Assembly: GCA_029936965.1 (NCBI GenBank)
Contig: JAPYRG010000003.1
Span: 95,417-152,695 of the forward strand
Direction of reading: 5' to 3'
Origin: Fidelibacterota bacterium
GTDB lineage: Bacteria; Fidelibacterota; Marinisomatia; Marinisomatales; TCS55
Length of the DNA: 57,279 bases
Shown here: positions 28,328-37,182 of the stretch, in pieces
Position numbering within the stretch: position 1 is the stretch's first letter
Layout of the letters: every line of letters starts with the position of its first letter
The notes under the pieces: model-generated
The model's input: only the letters and a program-made list of their open reading frames with translations
What the model was told of the DNA's origin: nothing
Databases searched by the model: none
Position numbers and translations under genes: made by a program

Positions 28328-28978
28328 ATGAAATATTCAAACACCAAGTTAATAATGATATTTTTTCTGAATATCTTATATGGTCAAACCTTTTCAATAT
28401 CGCGCGTACACTATGGAGGTGGTGGCGATTGGTATAGTGATCCATCTAGCATACCAAACTTACTTAAGTTTTTAACCATCAATACAAAAATAAAAGCTGA
28501 ACATGAAGAAAATAGAATTAAGCTGTCAGATAAAGAGCTCCCTTCTCATCCATATTTATACTTAACTGGGCACGGAAATATTAGATTAAATGATGAAGAA
28601 ATTATTGCACTTAGAGATCACTTATTAAATGGGGGTTTCTTACATGCCGATGATAATTATGGATTAAACCAATCATTTCGTCGTGAAATGAAACGCGTCT
28701 TCCCAAATAAAGATTTTGTAGAGATTCCACATTATCATAAAGTGTTTCATTCATATTATGACATGCCTAATGGACTTCCTAAAATACATGAACATGATGG
28801 TAAACCTCCTCAATTATTCGGCTTATTTAATGGAGATAAGATTATGGTCTTATATTCTTTTGAGTCTGATTTGGGGGATGGTTGGGAAGATGAAGAAGTG
28901 CATAATAATCCCAAGGAAATCAGATTAAATGCTTTACAGATGGGTGTTAATATTGTTTATTTTGCTTTAACTCAATAA
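28328..28978 (+). CDS. DUF4159 domain-containing exported protein
   Basis: The 216-residue protein has a signal peptide (about 1-19) and one DUF4159 domain. Marker segments are GGGGDWYSDPSSIPNLLKFL, YLYLTGHGNIRLNDEE and LLNGGFLHADDNYG. DUF4159 has a flavodoxin/GATase1-like fold and is often encoded in envelope operons of FCB bacteria; its activity is not known. It is the first gene of a five-gene plus-strand operon and ends one base before the DUF4175-like gene. Confidence 0.82.
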   Translation: MKYSNTKLIMIFFLNILYGQTFSISRVHYGGGGDWYSDPSSIPNLLKFLTINTKIKAEHEENRIKLSDKELPSHPYLYLTGHGNIRLNDEEIIALRDHLLNGGFLHADDNYGLNQSFRREMKRVFPNKDFVEIPHYHKVFHSYYDMPNGLPKIHEHDGKPPQLFGLFNGDKIMVLYSFESDLGDGWEDEEVHNNPKEIRLNALQMGVNIVYFALTQ

Positions 28979-28979
28979 C

Positions 28980-31900
28980 ATGCGATCTATCACAGACCAC
29001 TTAAAACGAATTCGTAAAGAAGCAGTGCAAAATGACTTCATAACATTTGCGTGGTTATTATACTCTATTCTCCTAATAATATTTTTTCTAGGAATTGGCT
29101 ATGAATCTATTTTTTATCTATCTAGTTCAATTCGATTATTCATATTAAAAACTCTTCTTGTTTCAGGTCTTCTTATTATTCTATTTGTATTTATAATTAA
29201 TGTATTAATAGAACAAAATAAAATTAAACGTTATTCGTGGTCCAAACTTGCCCGCTCTGCTGGTAAGCTAGCATTCCCCAAAAGTGATGTTGTAATTAAC
29301 GCATTCCAATTAGAAAAGTCTAATAGCCCTATTGAATCAAATTCATTAAGCAATTCTTACATTGATGGGATATCAAAAAAACTAAATAGGTTAAATCTTA
29401 AAAAACTATTTCCAACTAGACTTGCAGAATTTTGGAAAGTAATTAATTTGTTAATTCTTTCATTAGGAATAATAATGATTGTGTTATCTTGGAATTCGAC
29501 ATCAAATGCAATGATCCGATGGGGCCATCCATATCATGAATTTGAGGTTCCAAAACCTTTTTATATTGAAGGAATTACGAGAAATATTCACTTGCTTGGA
29601 GGAGAATCAAGTCCTTTGAATTTTAAAGCTTTTGGACAAGTGCCTGATTCACTTTATCTAGAATTAATTGCTAGTTCAAATGACACATCAATTTTATATA
29701 TAATGAATAGGGATTCTAATGGTTTATATACTTATGAAGTTGAAGACGTATACGAGGATTATAGATATCGAGCATATTCACCAGCAGAATATTTTTGGCA
29801 AGCATGGGATAAAATTATTACACCCTACTATTATATATCGGTTACAGACAGACCAATTATGGAAGAGTTTACAATAAAGATCTCCCCCCCTAATTATTCT
29901 GGTTTACCAATAAGTATTCAAAAAGCAAATCAATCGGATGTAAATGCATTAATAGGTTCATCAATTAGAATTGATTTAAAAAGTAATAGGAAATTAAAAA
30001 ACGGATATTTAAGTCTAAATGAGCAAAAAACACCTTTGAAAATCAAAGGAAAACGGGCAGCTGGTGGATTTATATTTAAAGAAGATGCTTTGCTAAAAAT
30101 ATTATTAGAGGATCATCGTGGTGTAACTAACCAGAACTCTATACCATATTATTTGCAAACAATTCCTGATCTCAAACCTGAAATGAGCGTAATTCAACCG
30201 CAACCAATATTAGAGCTAGGAACTGAACAACAGATTCCTATTCAAATTAAAATTGAAGACGATTTTGGATTTAGTACTCTTCAAATCGGATATGAAATAA
30301 AACGCCCAAGTTATATAGAGAACCAGTCTCAAATATCTATATTCCCGATTTATATTTCTGATCCAAGAATCCTTTCTCAGGAAATAAAGAGTATTTGGAA
30401 GTTAAATAAATATAATCTAATGCCTGAAGATGAAGTCCATTATCATTTTGAATTATATGATAATGATAAAGTTTCTGGACCAAAAAAATCTATTTCAAAT
30501 ACATATATCGCAAGACTTCCCTCTTTGGGTGATTTATTTGCATCAATTGAAGAAAAAGAAGATAAGATGGTGGATGATTTAATCATGAGGTCAAATGAAA
30601 TAGATAAAATACAAGATCAATTAAAGAATCTTAAATTAGAAATGCTAAAATCTGATAAAGTTGATTGGGCTCAAAAGAAACAAATAGAAGAAACATTATC
30701 AAAAATACAAAAGGAAACTGAAGCCTTAAAGAATATTGCTGAATCAATGGAAGCAATTAATAAAGCAGCAGAAAAACATGAATTATTCTCAGATGAGCTT
30801 ATGTTAAAGCTTTCAGAACTTCGTGAATTAGTAAATGAAATATTAGATCCTGAATTAATGACTGATTTAGATGAGATCAAAAAGGCTTTAGATAGAATGA
30901 ATACAAAAGATCTAATGAAAGCGATGGAAAACCTATCATCAAATCTTGATAATATTGAACAACAACTTGATCGTTTTCTTGATATATTTAAAAGAATAAA
31001 AGCAGAACAGAAATTAAATGAAACAGTACAAAGATTAGATAAACTTGTTGAACAACAAGAGCAAACAAATGATAAAATTCAAGATCTTAATTCTAAATCT
31101 GATAAAAACTTATTAGAACAGTTAAGATTTGATGAAAAACGAAATAGCAATGAATATTCCAATATACGCGAAATAATGGAAGACGCCGCTAAAGCAATGG
31201 ATGAATTTGATAAAGAATCATCGCAAGCATTAGAAGATCTTGCGAGTAGTCGCACTGCAAATGAAACTGAATCATTAATAAACCAAACGATAAGACAGCT
31301 TCAAAAGAATCGTAAAGAGAGGGCAAAACAAAAGAGCGCATCTGCATTAGAGAACATGAAGAATATTCAATCAGAGATGAATAAAATTAAAAATCAATTT
31401 GAAAAAAAAACAACTCAAGAAATGGCTTTAAAATTCCAAAATATTTTTAAAAATCTACTTGAACTATCAAAAAATCAAGAATCACTTGAAAAAATAACAA
31501 GATCTATACCAAGAAATTCGCAAAGATTAGGTGAAATGGCAGGAAAACAGCAATTTATACAAGACCAACTAACAAAAATTGTTTCTGAAATAATTGAACT
31601 TTCAAAAGAGACATTTGCAGTTACGCCAAAAATTGGCCAAGGAATGGGAATGGCAAATAATCATATGGAAGAAGCTAAGAAAAGATTGGCAGAAAGAAAC
31701 GGGAGAGGGGCAGCAAACAATCAAAAATCTGCAATGGAAGGATTAAACTCAGCTATTTTAGCAGTTTCACAATCAATGGATCAAATGCAATTAACCGGAT
31801 CAGCAAGTGGATTTGAACAATTTTTAAAACGTATGCAACAAATGTCTGATCAGCAACAGGGAATAAATAATGAAAGCATGCAATTAGCACTAGGTCAGCT

Positions 31901-32387
31901 ATCATCTTCTATTAAAGAAGGGCTTATGGGAAGGCTATTAAGTCAACAGCAACAAGTTCAAAAAAGTCTACAGCAACTAATGAATGAAAGTAAAAAATCA
32001 GGCAAGGGTGGCTTGGGTGATATGCAAGGTATTTCCAAAGAAATAGAAGATGTGATTAATGATTTTCAAAAAAGAAGATATAATCAACAAACGAAAGAAC
32101 GCCAGCAGCGAATATTATCACGAATGCTTGATAGTCAAAAGTCGATGACACAAAGAGGATTTAAAGAAGAGAGGAAAGCAGAAACTGCAAACGAAATCAT
32201 TTATGAAGGCCCATCAGGGCTTCCATTAGACTATGGTCAAAGAAGAAATCTTGCTATGGAAGCCCTAAATCAATCATTAAAAGCTGGTTATTCCCGTGAT
32301 TATCAAACAATGATTAGAAGATATTTTAATTCGTTAAGTAAAATTGAACAAATTAGCACTAAAAAAGACTCGACAATTAATGAATAG
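28980..32387 (+). CDS. DUF4175-like large membrane coiled-coil protein
   Basis: The 1135-residue protein has three transmembrane helices near the N-terminus (about 22-45, 50-75 and 155-175), then a beta-rich region (about 190-510; two domains with PPNYSGLP), and then a very long coiled coil (about 515-1000) rich in Gln, Glu, Lys and Met. The C-terminal part contains Gln-rich segments such as MQQMSDQQQG and RQQRILSRML. It best matches the DUF4175 family of membrane-anchored coiled-coil proteins. A role as an envelope scaffold is a guess. It overlaps the next gene by 8 bases. Confidence 0.7.
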   Translation: MRSITDHLKRIRKEAVQNDFITFAWLLYSILLIIFFLGIGYESIFYLSSSIRLFILKTLLVSGLLIILFVFIINVLIEQNKIKRYSWSKLARSAGKLAFPKSDVVINAFQLEKSNSPIESNSLSNSYIDGISKKLNRLNLKKLFPTRLAEFWKVINLLILSLGIIMIVLSWNSTSNAMIRWGHPYHEFEVPKPFYIEGITRNIHLLGGESSPLNFKAFGQVPDSLYLELIASSNDTSILYIMNRDSNGLYTYEVEDVYEDYRYRAYSPAEYFWQAWDKIITPYYYISVTDRPIMEEFTIKISPPNYSGLPISIQKANQSDVNALIGSSIRIDLKSNRKLKNGYLSLNEQKTPLKIKGKRAAGGFIFKEDALLKILLEDHRGVTNQNSIPYYLQTIPDLKPEMSVIQPQPILELGTEQQIPIQIKIEDDFGFSTLQIGYEIKRPSYIENQSQISIFPIYISDPRILSQEIKSIWKLNKYNLMPEDEVHYHFELYDNDKVSGPKKSISNTYIARLPSLGDLFASIEEKEDKMVDDLIMRSNEIDKIQDQLKNLKLEMLKSDKVDWAQKKQIEETLSKIQKETEALKNIAESMEAINKAAEKHELFSDELMLKLSELRELVNEILDPELMTDLDEIKKALDRMNTKDLMKAMENLSSNLDNIEQQLDRFLDIFKRIKAEQKLNETVQRLDKLVEQQEQTNDKIQDLNSKSDKNLLEQLRFDEKRNSNEYSNIREIMEDAAKAMDEFDKESSQALEDLASSRTANETESLINQTIRQLQKNRKERAKQKSASALENMKNIQSEMNKIKNQFEKKTTQEMALKFQNIFKNLLELSKNQESLEKITRSIPRNSQRLGEMAGKQQFIQDQLTKIVSEIIELSKETFAVTPKIGQGMGMANNHMEEAKKRLAERNGRGAANNQKSAMEGLNSAILAVSQSMDQMQLTGSASGFEQFLKRMQQMSDQQQGINNESMQLALGQLSSSIKEGLMGRLLSQQQQVQKSLQQLMNESKKSGKGGLGDMQGISKEIEDVINDFQKRRYNQQTKERQQRILSRMLDSQKSMTQRGFKEERKAETANEIIYEGPSGLPLDYGQRRNLAMEALNQSLKAGYSRDYQTMIRRYFNSLSKIEQISTKKDSTINE

Positions 32388-34263
32388 ACTATTCCCTTTA
32401 TTTATCACAGGTATATTATTATCACAAATAAATGTAATGACTCAGAGAATGAGTAATATACAAGATGCTTTATTTATGGAACGCAAAGGCGAACTAGAAA
32501 AAGCAAAAAATATATATGAAGAATTGCTTGATAAAAACCCTAAAAATAGACAGGCATATCAGCGATTGAAGGATATTTTTAAAAGAACTGAAGAACTATC
32601 TAAAGCTACTCTGCTAATTGAGAATTGGATTAAATCACATCCTAATGATTTACAGGCCCATATAGAGCTTGGGGAAATATTATATCTAAACAATGATAGG
32701 TTAAATGCAGATAAAGTTTGGGAAAAGTTTGAAAATAATTATGGGAAAAACCAAAGTGCATATAGGATGCTTTTACACACATATAGCCGACTTAGTTTAA
32801 CTCAAAAAATGAAGAAATTAGTTTATACAGGAAGAAGAAAATTAAATAAAAAAGATTTATTATCACTTGATTTAGCAAATTACTATTATTCTAGACAAAC
32901 ATATGATCTCTCTTTAGATGAATTATTGGTATATATTAAATCAAATCCAGCTCATGAAAAACTTGTCATGGATAAGATATTACTTATTAGTGATGATCCA
33001 GAAAATCACCTATTAATAGAAAAAATATTGGTTTCCAATCTAGAAGAGAACAATTTTAGAATTCACAAACTATTAGCAGGATTTTATTTTAAAATAGAAA
33101 AGTATAATGATGCATTTAATATGCATCTATCAATGGGTTTGCAAAGTAATTCTGATTTTCAGAGATGGTTAAACCTCGCAGAGAATTTGAGAAAAGAAAG
33201 TCAGTATAGATTGTCAATTGATAGTTATCAAAAACTATTAGATATTAAATCAACCCTTAACTCATCTATTATTGGAGATGCATTACTAGGACTCGGTAAA
33301 ACATATGAAACCCAATTACTTGAAAATAATTATCAAAATAGATTAGTCAATTTCTATCCAGATAATATATTCTTTATTAATCAAGTACATGAATTTCAAA
33401 AGGATTCATTGAAATATATTGAATCAACATTTAATTTATATCAACAAATACTAAAAGAGCTTCCTGCGTCTACTTTTTCCTCGAAGGCGCATTATCGACT
33501 AGGAGAATTACAATTAAATATCATGAATGATTTTGAAGGAGCAAGAAATTCATATTTTTCTGCTTTTAAAGCAAGGCCAAATAATGATCTTCGAAATAAT
33601 ATTATCTTAAAAATAGGAGATACATATTTAGCTGAAGGAAACCTAAAGAATGCTAAAAATCATAATGAACAATACTATCAGCAAGATCGTTCAATAAAGT
33701 ATATTAATTCGTTTACCATGAAAAAAATTCATTTAACATTTTTATCAGGTGATATTGATACAACAAAAATATTAATCGATTCACTTATTGCAAATACAAG
33801 TCCAAGCGATAAATATTTTAATGATCTAATGGAATTGCAAGGCATCATATCTCAATATTTTTCTTATGGCAATAAGCATGATAAGGAAGCTTTTTTATTT
33901 TATGTTAAAGCTGAAAAATATTTACAAGAATTTAAATTTATTGAAGCCGCTGAAATGTTATCATTTGTACGAGAAAACTATCCAAATACATCTATAATTC
34001 CCACAGCTATGCTAAGAGAATGCTTGTTAAGAATGGTAATTGATGATGCTAGTATATCACTTAATATAGCAAAATTATTACAGGAAACATCATTAGCTCC
34101 TGAGGGGATTACTGCACAAGGAGAGATATATGAAAAATCATATAAAGATACAGAAAAAGCTATGGAGATGTATAATTTACTACTAGAAGAATATCCTATG
34201 TCTATGCTTGCAGAGCCAGTTAGAATAAGAATTAGAAAACTAAATACTATAGATAAAAGTTAA
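32380..34263 (+). CDS. TPR-repeat secreted protein
   Basis: From ATG 32380 the protein has 627 residues, a signal peptide (MNRLFPLFITGILLSQ) and many tetratricopeptide-like helix pairs, for example GELEKAKNIYEELLDKNPKN near the N-terminus and DTEKAMEMYNLLLEEYPMS near the C-terminus. I prefer this ATG to the TTG at 32344, because it gives a clean signal peptide and an 8-base overlap with the upstream gene. TPR proteins usually scaffold complexes, and here it may bind its DUF4159/DUF4175 neighbours in the periplasm or at the outer membrane. Confidence 0.75.
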   Translation: MNRLFPLFITGILLSQINVMTQRMSNIQDALFMERKGELEKAKNIYEELLDKNPKNRQAYQRLKDIFKRTEELSKATLLIENWIKSHPNDLQAHIELGEILYLNNDRLNADKVWEKFENNYGKNQSAYRMLLHTYSRLSLTQKMKKLVYTGRRKLNKKDLLSLDLANYYYSRQTYDLSLDELLVYIKSNPAHEKLVMDKILLISDDPENHLLIEKILVSNLEENNFRIHKLLAGFYFKIEKYNDAFNMHLSMGLQSNSDFQRWLNLAENLRKESQYRLSIDSYQKLLDIKSTLNSSIIGDALLGLGKTYETQLLENNYQNRLVNFYPDNIFFINQVHEFQKDSLKYIESTFNLYQQILKELPASTFSSKAHYRLGELQLNIMNDFEGARNSYFSAFKARPNNDLRNNIILKIGDTYLAEGNLKNAKNHNEQYYQQDRSIKYINSFTMKKIHLTFLSGDIDTTKILIDSLIANTSPSDKYFNDLMELQGIISQYFSYGNKHDKEAFLFYVKAEKYLQEFKFIEAAEMLSFVRENYPNTSIIPTAMLRECLLRMVIDDASISLNIAKLLQETSLAPEGITAQGEIYEKSYKDTEKAMEMYNLLLEEYPMSMLAEPVRIRIRKLNTIDKS

Positions 34264-35517
34264 ATGAAAATATTAATAACTCTTTTTCTATTAATAAAAT
34301 TTTTATCTGGTGCAGATAAATTATTAATTCCTATGGATCAAATTCAAAAGGATCATTTAAAAGCTTACGGTATTGCATTTTGGATATTGGAAAAAAATAT
34401 AAATATCGAATGGCTATTAAATTATAGGGGAGGTTCATTTCTTATTGATTATTATTCCCCTATAGCACAAGAATGTAGAATTAGAGGTGTAAGCTTAAAA
34501 AAGATATCTGCGAATGATCTTATAGATATTTATTCAGAAGTTGAAAAAAATAATATGGATATTGTGCTTTTGGAAAAAGCGCCTAAAATTGCTATATATA
34601 CACCTGAAAATAAACAGCCATGGGATGACGCAGTTACCCTTGCATTAACTTATGCAGAAGTACCATATAAAACTTTGTGGGATAGAGAAGTTTTTGAAGG
34701 AGATTTACAAAAATATGATTGGCTACATTTGCATCACGAAGATTTCACTGGTCAGTATGGTAAGTTTTATAGGAATTATCATACAGCTCAATGGTATATA
34801 GAGCAACAAAAGAAATTTGAATCGATGGCTAAAGAACTAGGTTTTCTAACAGTACATGAACAAAAAAAAGCGCTCACACGTCTAATAAGAACATATGTTG
34901 GTAATGGTGGCTTCCTTTTTGCTATGTGTTCCGCAACAGATACATACGATATAGCACTGGCTGAAGAAGGGTTAGATGCAGCACACCATGTCTTTGACGC
35001 CACCCCTATCACGCCTAATGTGAATTCAAAACTTAATTACAAGAATACTTTTGCATTCACTGATTTTTCATTAATGACGGATCCAATGGTATATGAATTT
35101 TCTGATATTGACTTTCCACCAAGTCATAATCCTATTACGCGTGGAGCGGAAGCAGATTATTTTACTTTATTTGAATTCTCAGCAAAATATGATCCAGTCC
35201 CAACTATGTTAACACAAAATCATGTTTCAGTAATTAAAGGATTCATGGGTCAAACTACAGGTTTCAATCGAGGTAAAATAAAAAAACATGTAGTTATAAT
35301 GGGTGAAGATCCAGTTTCGCCGCAAGTAAAGTATCTTCATGGAAATTATGGTCAGGGAACTTATACTTTTCTCGGAGGGCATGATCCAGAAGATTATCAA
35401 CATTTTGTTGGAGATCCGCCAACTGATTTATCTTTACATAGAAATTCTCCTGGTTATAGATTAATTCTTAATAATATTTTATTTCCTGCTGCAAGAAAAA
35501 AAGAAAGAAAAACATAA
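34264..35517 (+). CDS. Exported GATase1-like protein of unknown function
   Basis: This 417-residue protein has a signal peptide (about 1-16) and begins LLIPMDQIQKDHLKAYGIAF. A putative class I glutamine amidotransferase-like fold is suggested by AIYTPENKQPWDDAVTLAL and by GNGGFLFAMCSATDTYD, where the Cys sits where the nucleophile elbow would be. A long family-specific C-terminal half includes LHGNYGQGTYTFLGGHDPED. I recall homologues being labelled asparagine synthetase B, but no Cys2 N-terminus and no SGGxDS ATP-pyrophosphatase motif is present, so that name is not supported. It directly follows the TPR gene, starting on the base after its stop. Confidence 0.6.
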   Translation: MKILITLFLLIKFLSGADKLLIPMDQIQKDHLKAYGIAFWILEKNINIEWLLNYRGGSFLIDYYSPIAQECRIRGVSLKKISANDLIDIYSEVEKNNMDIVLLEKAPKIAIYTPENKQPWDDAVTLALTYAEVPYKTLWDREVFEGDLQKYDWLHLHHEDFTGQYGKFYRNYHTAQWYIEQQKKFESMAKELGFLTVHEQKKALTRLIRTYVGNGGFLFAMCSATDTYDIALAEEGLDAAHHVFDATPITPNVNSKLNYKNTFAFTDFSLMTDPMVYEFSDIDFPPSHNPITRGAEADYFTLFEFSAKYDPVPTMLTQNHVSVIKGFMGQTTGFNRGKIKKHVVIMGEDPVSPQVKYLHGNYGQGTYTFLGGHDPEDYQHFVGDPPTDLSLHRNSPGYRLILNNILFPAARKKERKT

Positions 35518-35531
35518 TTGAATAATTAAAA

Positions 35532-35957
35532 ATGTGGTTTCAAAAAGAAATTTCTATTTCACCAAAACCTAGGGGATTTCACCTGATAACTAATGATATA
35601 ATTAATAATATAAATGTTATTAGTACAGTGAAAAATGGTATCCTAAATCTTTTTATAAAACATACATCTGCTTCATTAACAATTAATGAGAACACAGACC
35701 CAACTGTTAGGGCCGATTTTGAATCTCATTTTAATCATATTGTTCCAGAACAACGGGGATATTATTCTCACACAATGGAAGGACCGGATGATATGCCAGC
35801 GCATTTGAAATCTTCAATACTTGGTGCCTCAATTAATATACCAATAACAAATGGTAATCTTAATCTTGGTGTATGGCAAGGTATATATTTATGTGAACAT
35901 AGGAATCGAGGAGGAAGTAGAAAAATAATTGCAACTATAAACGGTGACAGTATTTAA
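35532..35957 (+). CDS. YjbQ family (UPF0047) protein
   Basis: The 141-residue protein has the UPF0047 core: LFIKHTSASLTINENTDP, the conserved acidic pair in TVRADFESHFN, and LGVWQGIYLCEHR. E. coli YjbQ has weak thiamine-phosphate synthase activity, but the physiological role is unsettled. It is last in the DUF4159 operon and its last 4 bases overlap the end of the convergent mazG gene. Confidence 0.85.
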   Translation: MWFQKEISISPKPRGFHLITNDIINNINVISTVKNGILNLFIKHTSASLTINENTDPTVRADFESHFNHIVPEQRGYYSHTMEGPDDMPAHLKSSILGASINIPITNGNLNLGVWQGIYLCEHRNRGGSRKIIATINGDSI

Positions 35958-36739
35958 GGATTATTATTCTTTTTTATAGTATTCCATATATCATCCATTT
36001 CATTTAAGGATGATTTTTCAATATTTTTACCTCTCCTACTTAACTCATTTTCAATCATTTTGAATCTAGCAACAAATTTTTTGTTTGATTTCCTAAGAGC
36101 ATCATCTGCAGATACACCTAAAAATCTAGCAAGGTTAATTAAAGAAAAAATGGTATCACCAAGTTCCTCTAATATTTCATCCTTATTATTTTTTTCTTGA
36201 GCATTTTTTAATTCTTCAATTTCCTCTAATATTTTTTCCCAAATGTCATCTTCATTTTGAAAATCAAATCCAACGTAGGAAGCTTTCTCTTGTATTCTTT
36301 GTGCCCGAATAAGCCCAGGTAGGCTTTGAGGAATTCCGTCTAATCGAGAATTTCTTTTCTTCTCTTTATGTTTTTGTAATTCCCAATTTGGTTTAATATT
36401 ATCTTTAACCAAGTTTTTTTTATCAAAAACATGCGGATGTCTTCTCACTAATTTCTCATTAATATTTTTTAACGATTCAGAAATATCAAATAATTCATTA
36501 TCATTTGCAATGGTTGCTTGAAAAACAATATGAAGCATCAAATCTCCCAATTCTTCTTTTAAACCATCCCAATCTTTTTCATCAATAGCTTCAATAACTT
36601 CATACGTCTCCTCCAGCATATATGATATTAAAGATTCAGATGTTTGCTCCTTATCCCAAGGACAGCCCTCTGGCCCTCTTAATCTTTGAACTATTTTAAT
36701 TAATTCTTCAAATTGATCTCCTATTGATGAATTACTCAT
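35954..36739 (-). CDS. mazG: Nucleoside triphosphate pyrophosphohydrolase MazG
   Basis: MazG hydrolyses (d)NTPs to monophosphates and PPi. Two MazG domains are present in the 261 residues: the first with LRGPEGCPWDKEQT and EELGDLMLHIVFQA (EExxD-type metal residues), the second with EELGDTIFSLINLARF. The length is typical. It is followed 5 bases downstream of ybeY's stop, in a minus-strand run with ybeY and pgpH. Confidence 0.93.
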   Translation of the reverse strand: MSNSSIGDQFEELIKIVQRLRGPEGCPWDKEQTSESLISYMLEETYEVIEAIDEKDWDGLKEELGDLMLHIVFQATIANDNELFDISESLKNINEKLVRRHPHVFDKKNLVKDNIKPNWELQKHKEKKRNSRLDGIPQSLPGLIRAQRIQEKASYVGFDFQNEDDIWEKILEEIEELKNAQEKNNKDEILEELGDTIFSLINLARFLGVSADDALRKSNKKFVARFKMIENELSRRGKNIEKSSLNEMDDIWNTIKKNNNP

Positions 36740-36744
36740 AATTA

Positions 36745-37182
36745 TTAAAATATTTTATTCCAATCAAAATCTTTCAAGTATTTATTTTCTAATTTTGTCA
36801 TAATTAATTTTTCTTCCTCTGTACTATCTTTATAATTCAATAAATGTAGTGTGCCATGTATTATAAGTCTTGCAAGTTCCTTCGATATCTCTTCATCATA
36901 CTCTTTTGCATTATCAATAGCTCTTTCTAAACTAATATAGATCTCACCTTCTACTTCTGTATCTGTATAATTATTAATTCTAAATGCTATTACATCAGTT
37001 AGATGATCTTTTTGGAAATATTCTATCTTTAAATTATTTAGCAATTCATCCTTAGCAAATATCAGATTGATTTTTGCTTTACTAATCAGCTCTTTCTCTA
37101 AAGTAGATTTTAAAATATTAATTGATTTTTTTTCATCTATACCTAATAAATCAAGGTCTATTTCAACATTAACATCAATCAT
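36745..37182 (-). CDS. ybeY: Endoribonuclease YbeY (rRNA maturation factor)
   Basis: YbeY is a single-strand-specific metallo-endoribonuclease involved in 16S rRNA 3' maturation. The 145-residue protein has the motif HGTLHLLNYKD. The canonical third metal ligand, His of GYDH, is replaced by Asp, a pattern I associate with Bacteroidota-type YbeY proteins. DVIAFRIN is the other conserved segment. ATG 37182 overlaps the pgpH stop as ATGA. Confidence 0.9.
   Translation of the reverse strand: MIDVNVEIDLDLLGIDEKKSINILKSTLEKELISKAKINLIFAKDELLNNLKIEYFQKDHLTDVIAFRINNYTDTEVEGEIYISLERAIDNAKEYDEEISKELARLIIHGTLHLLNYKDSTEEEKLIMTKLENKYLKDFDWNKIF

Noticed and set aside
34264-35517. Asparagine synthetase B annotation
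   Set aside because: No N-terminal Cys nucleophile and no SGGxDS motif; a signal peptide is present, so the label is unsupported.
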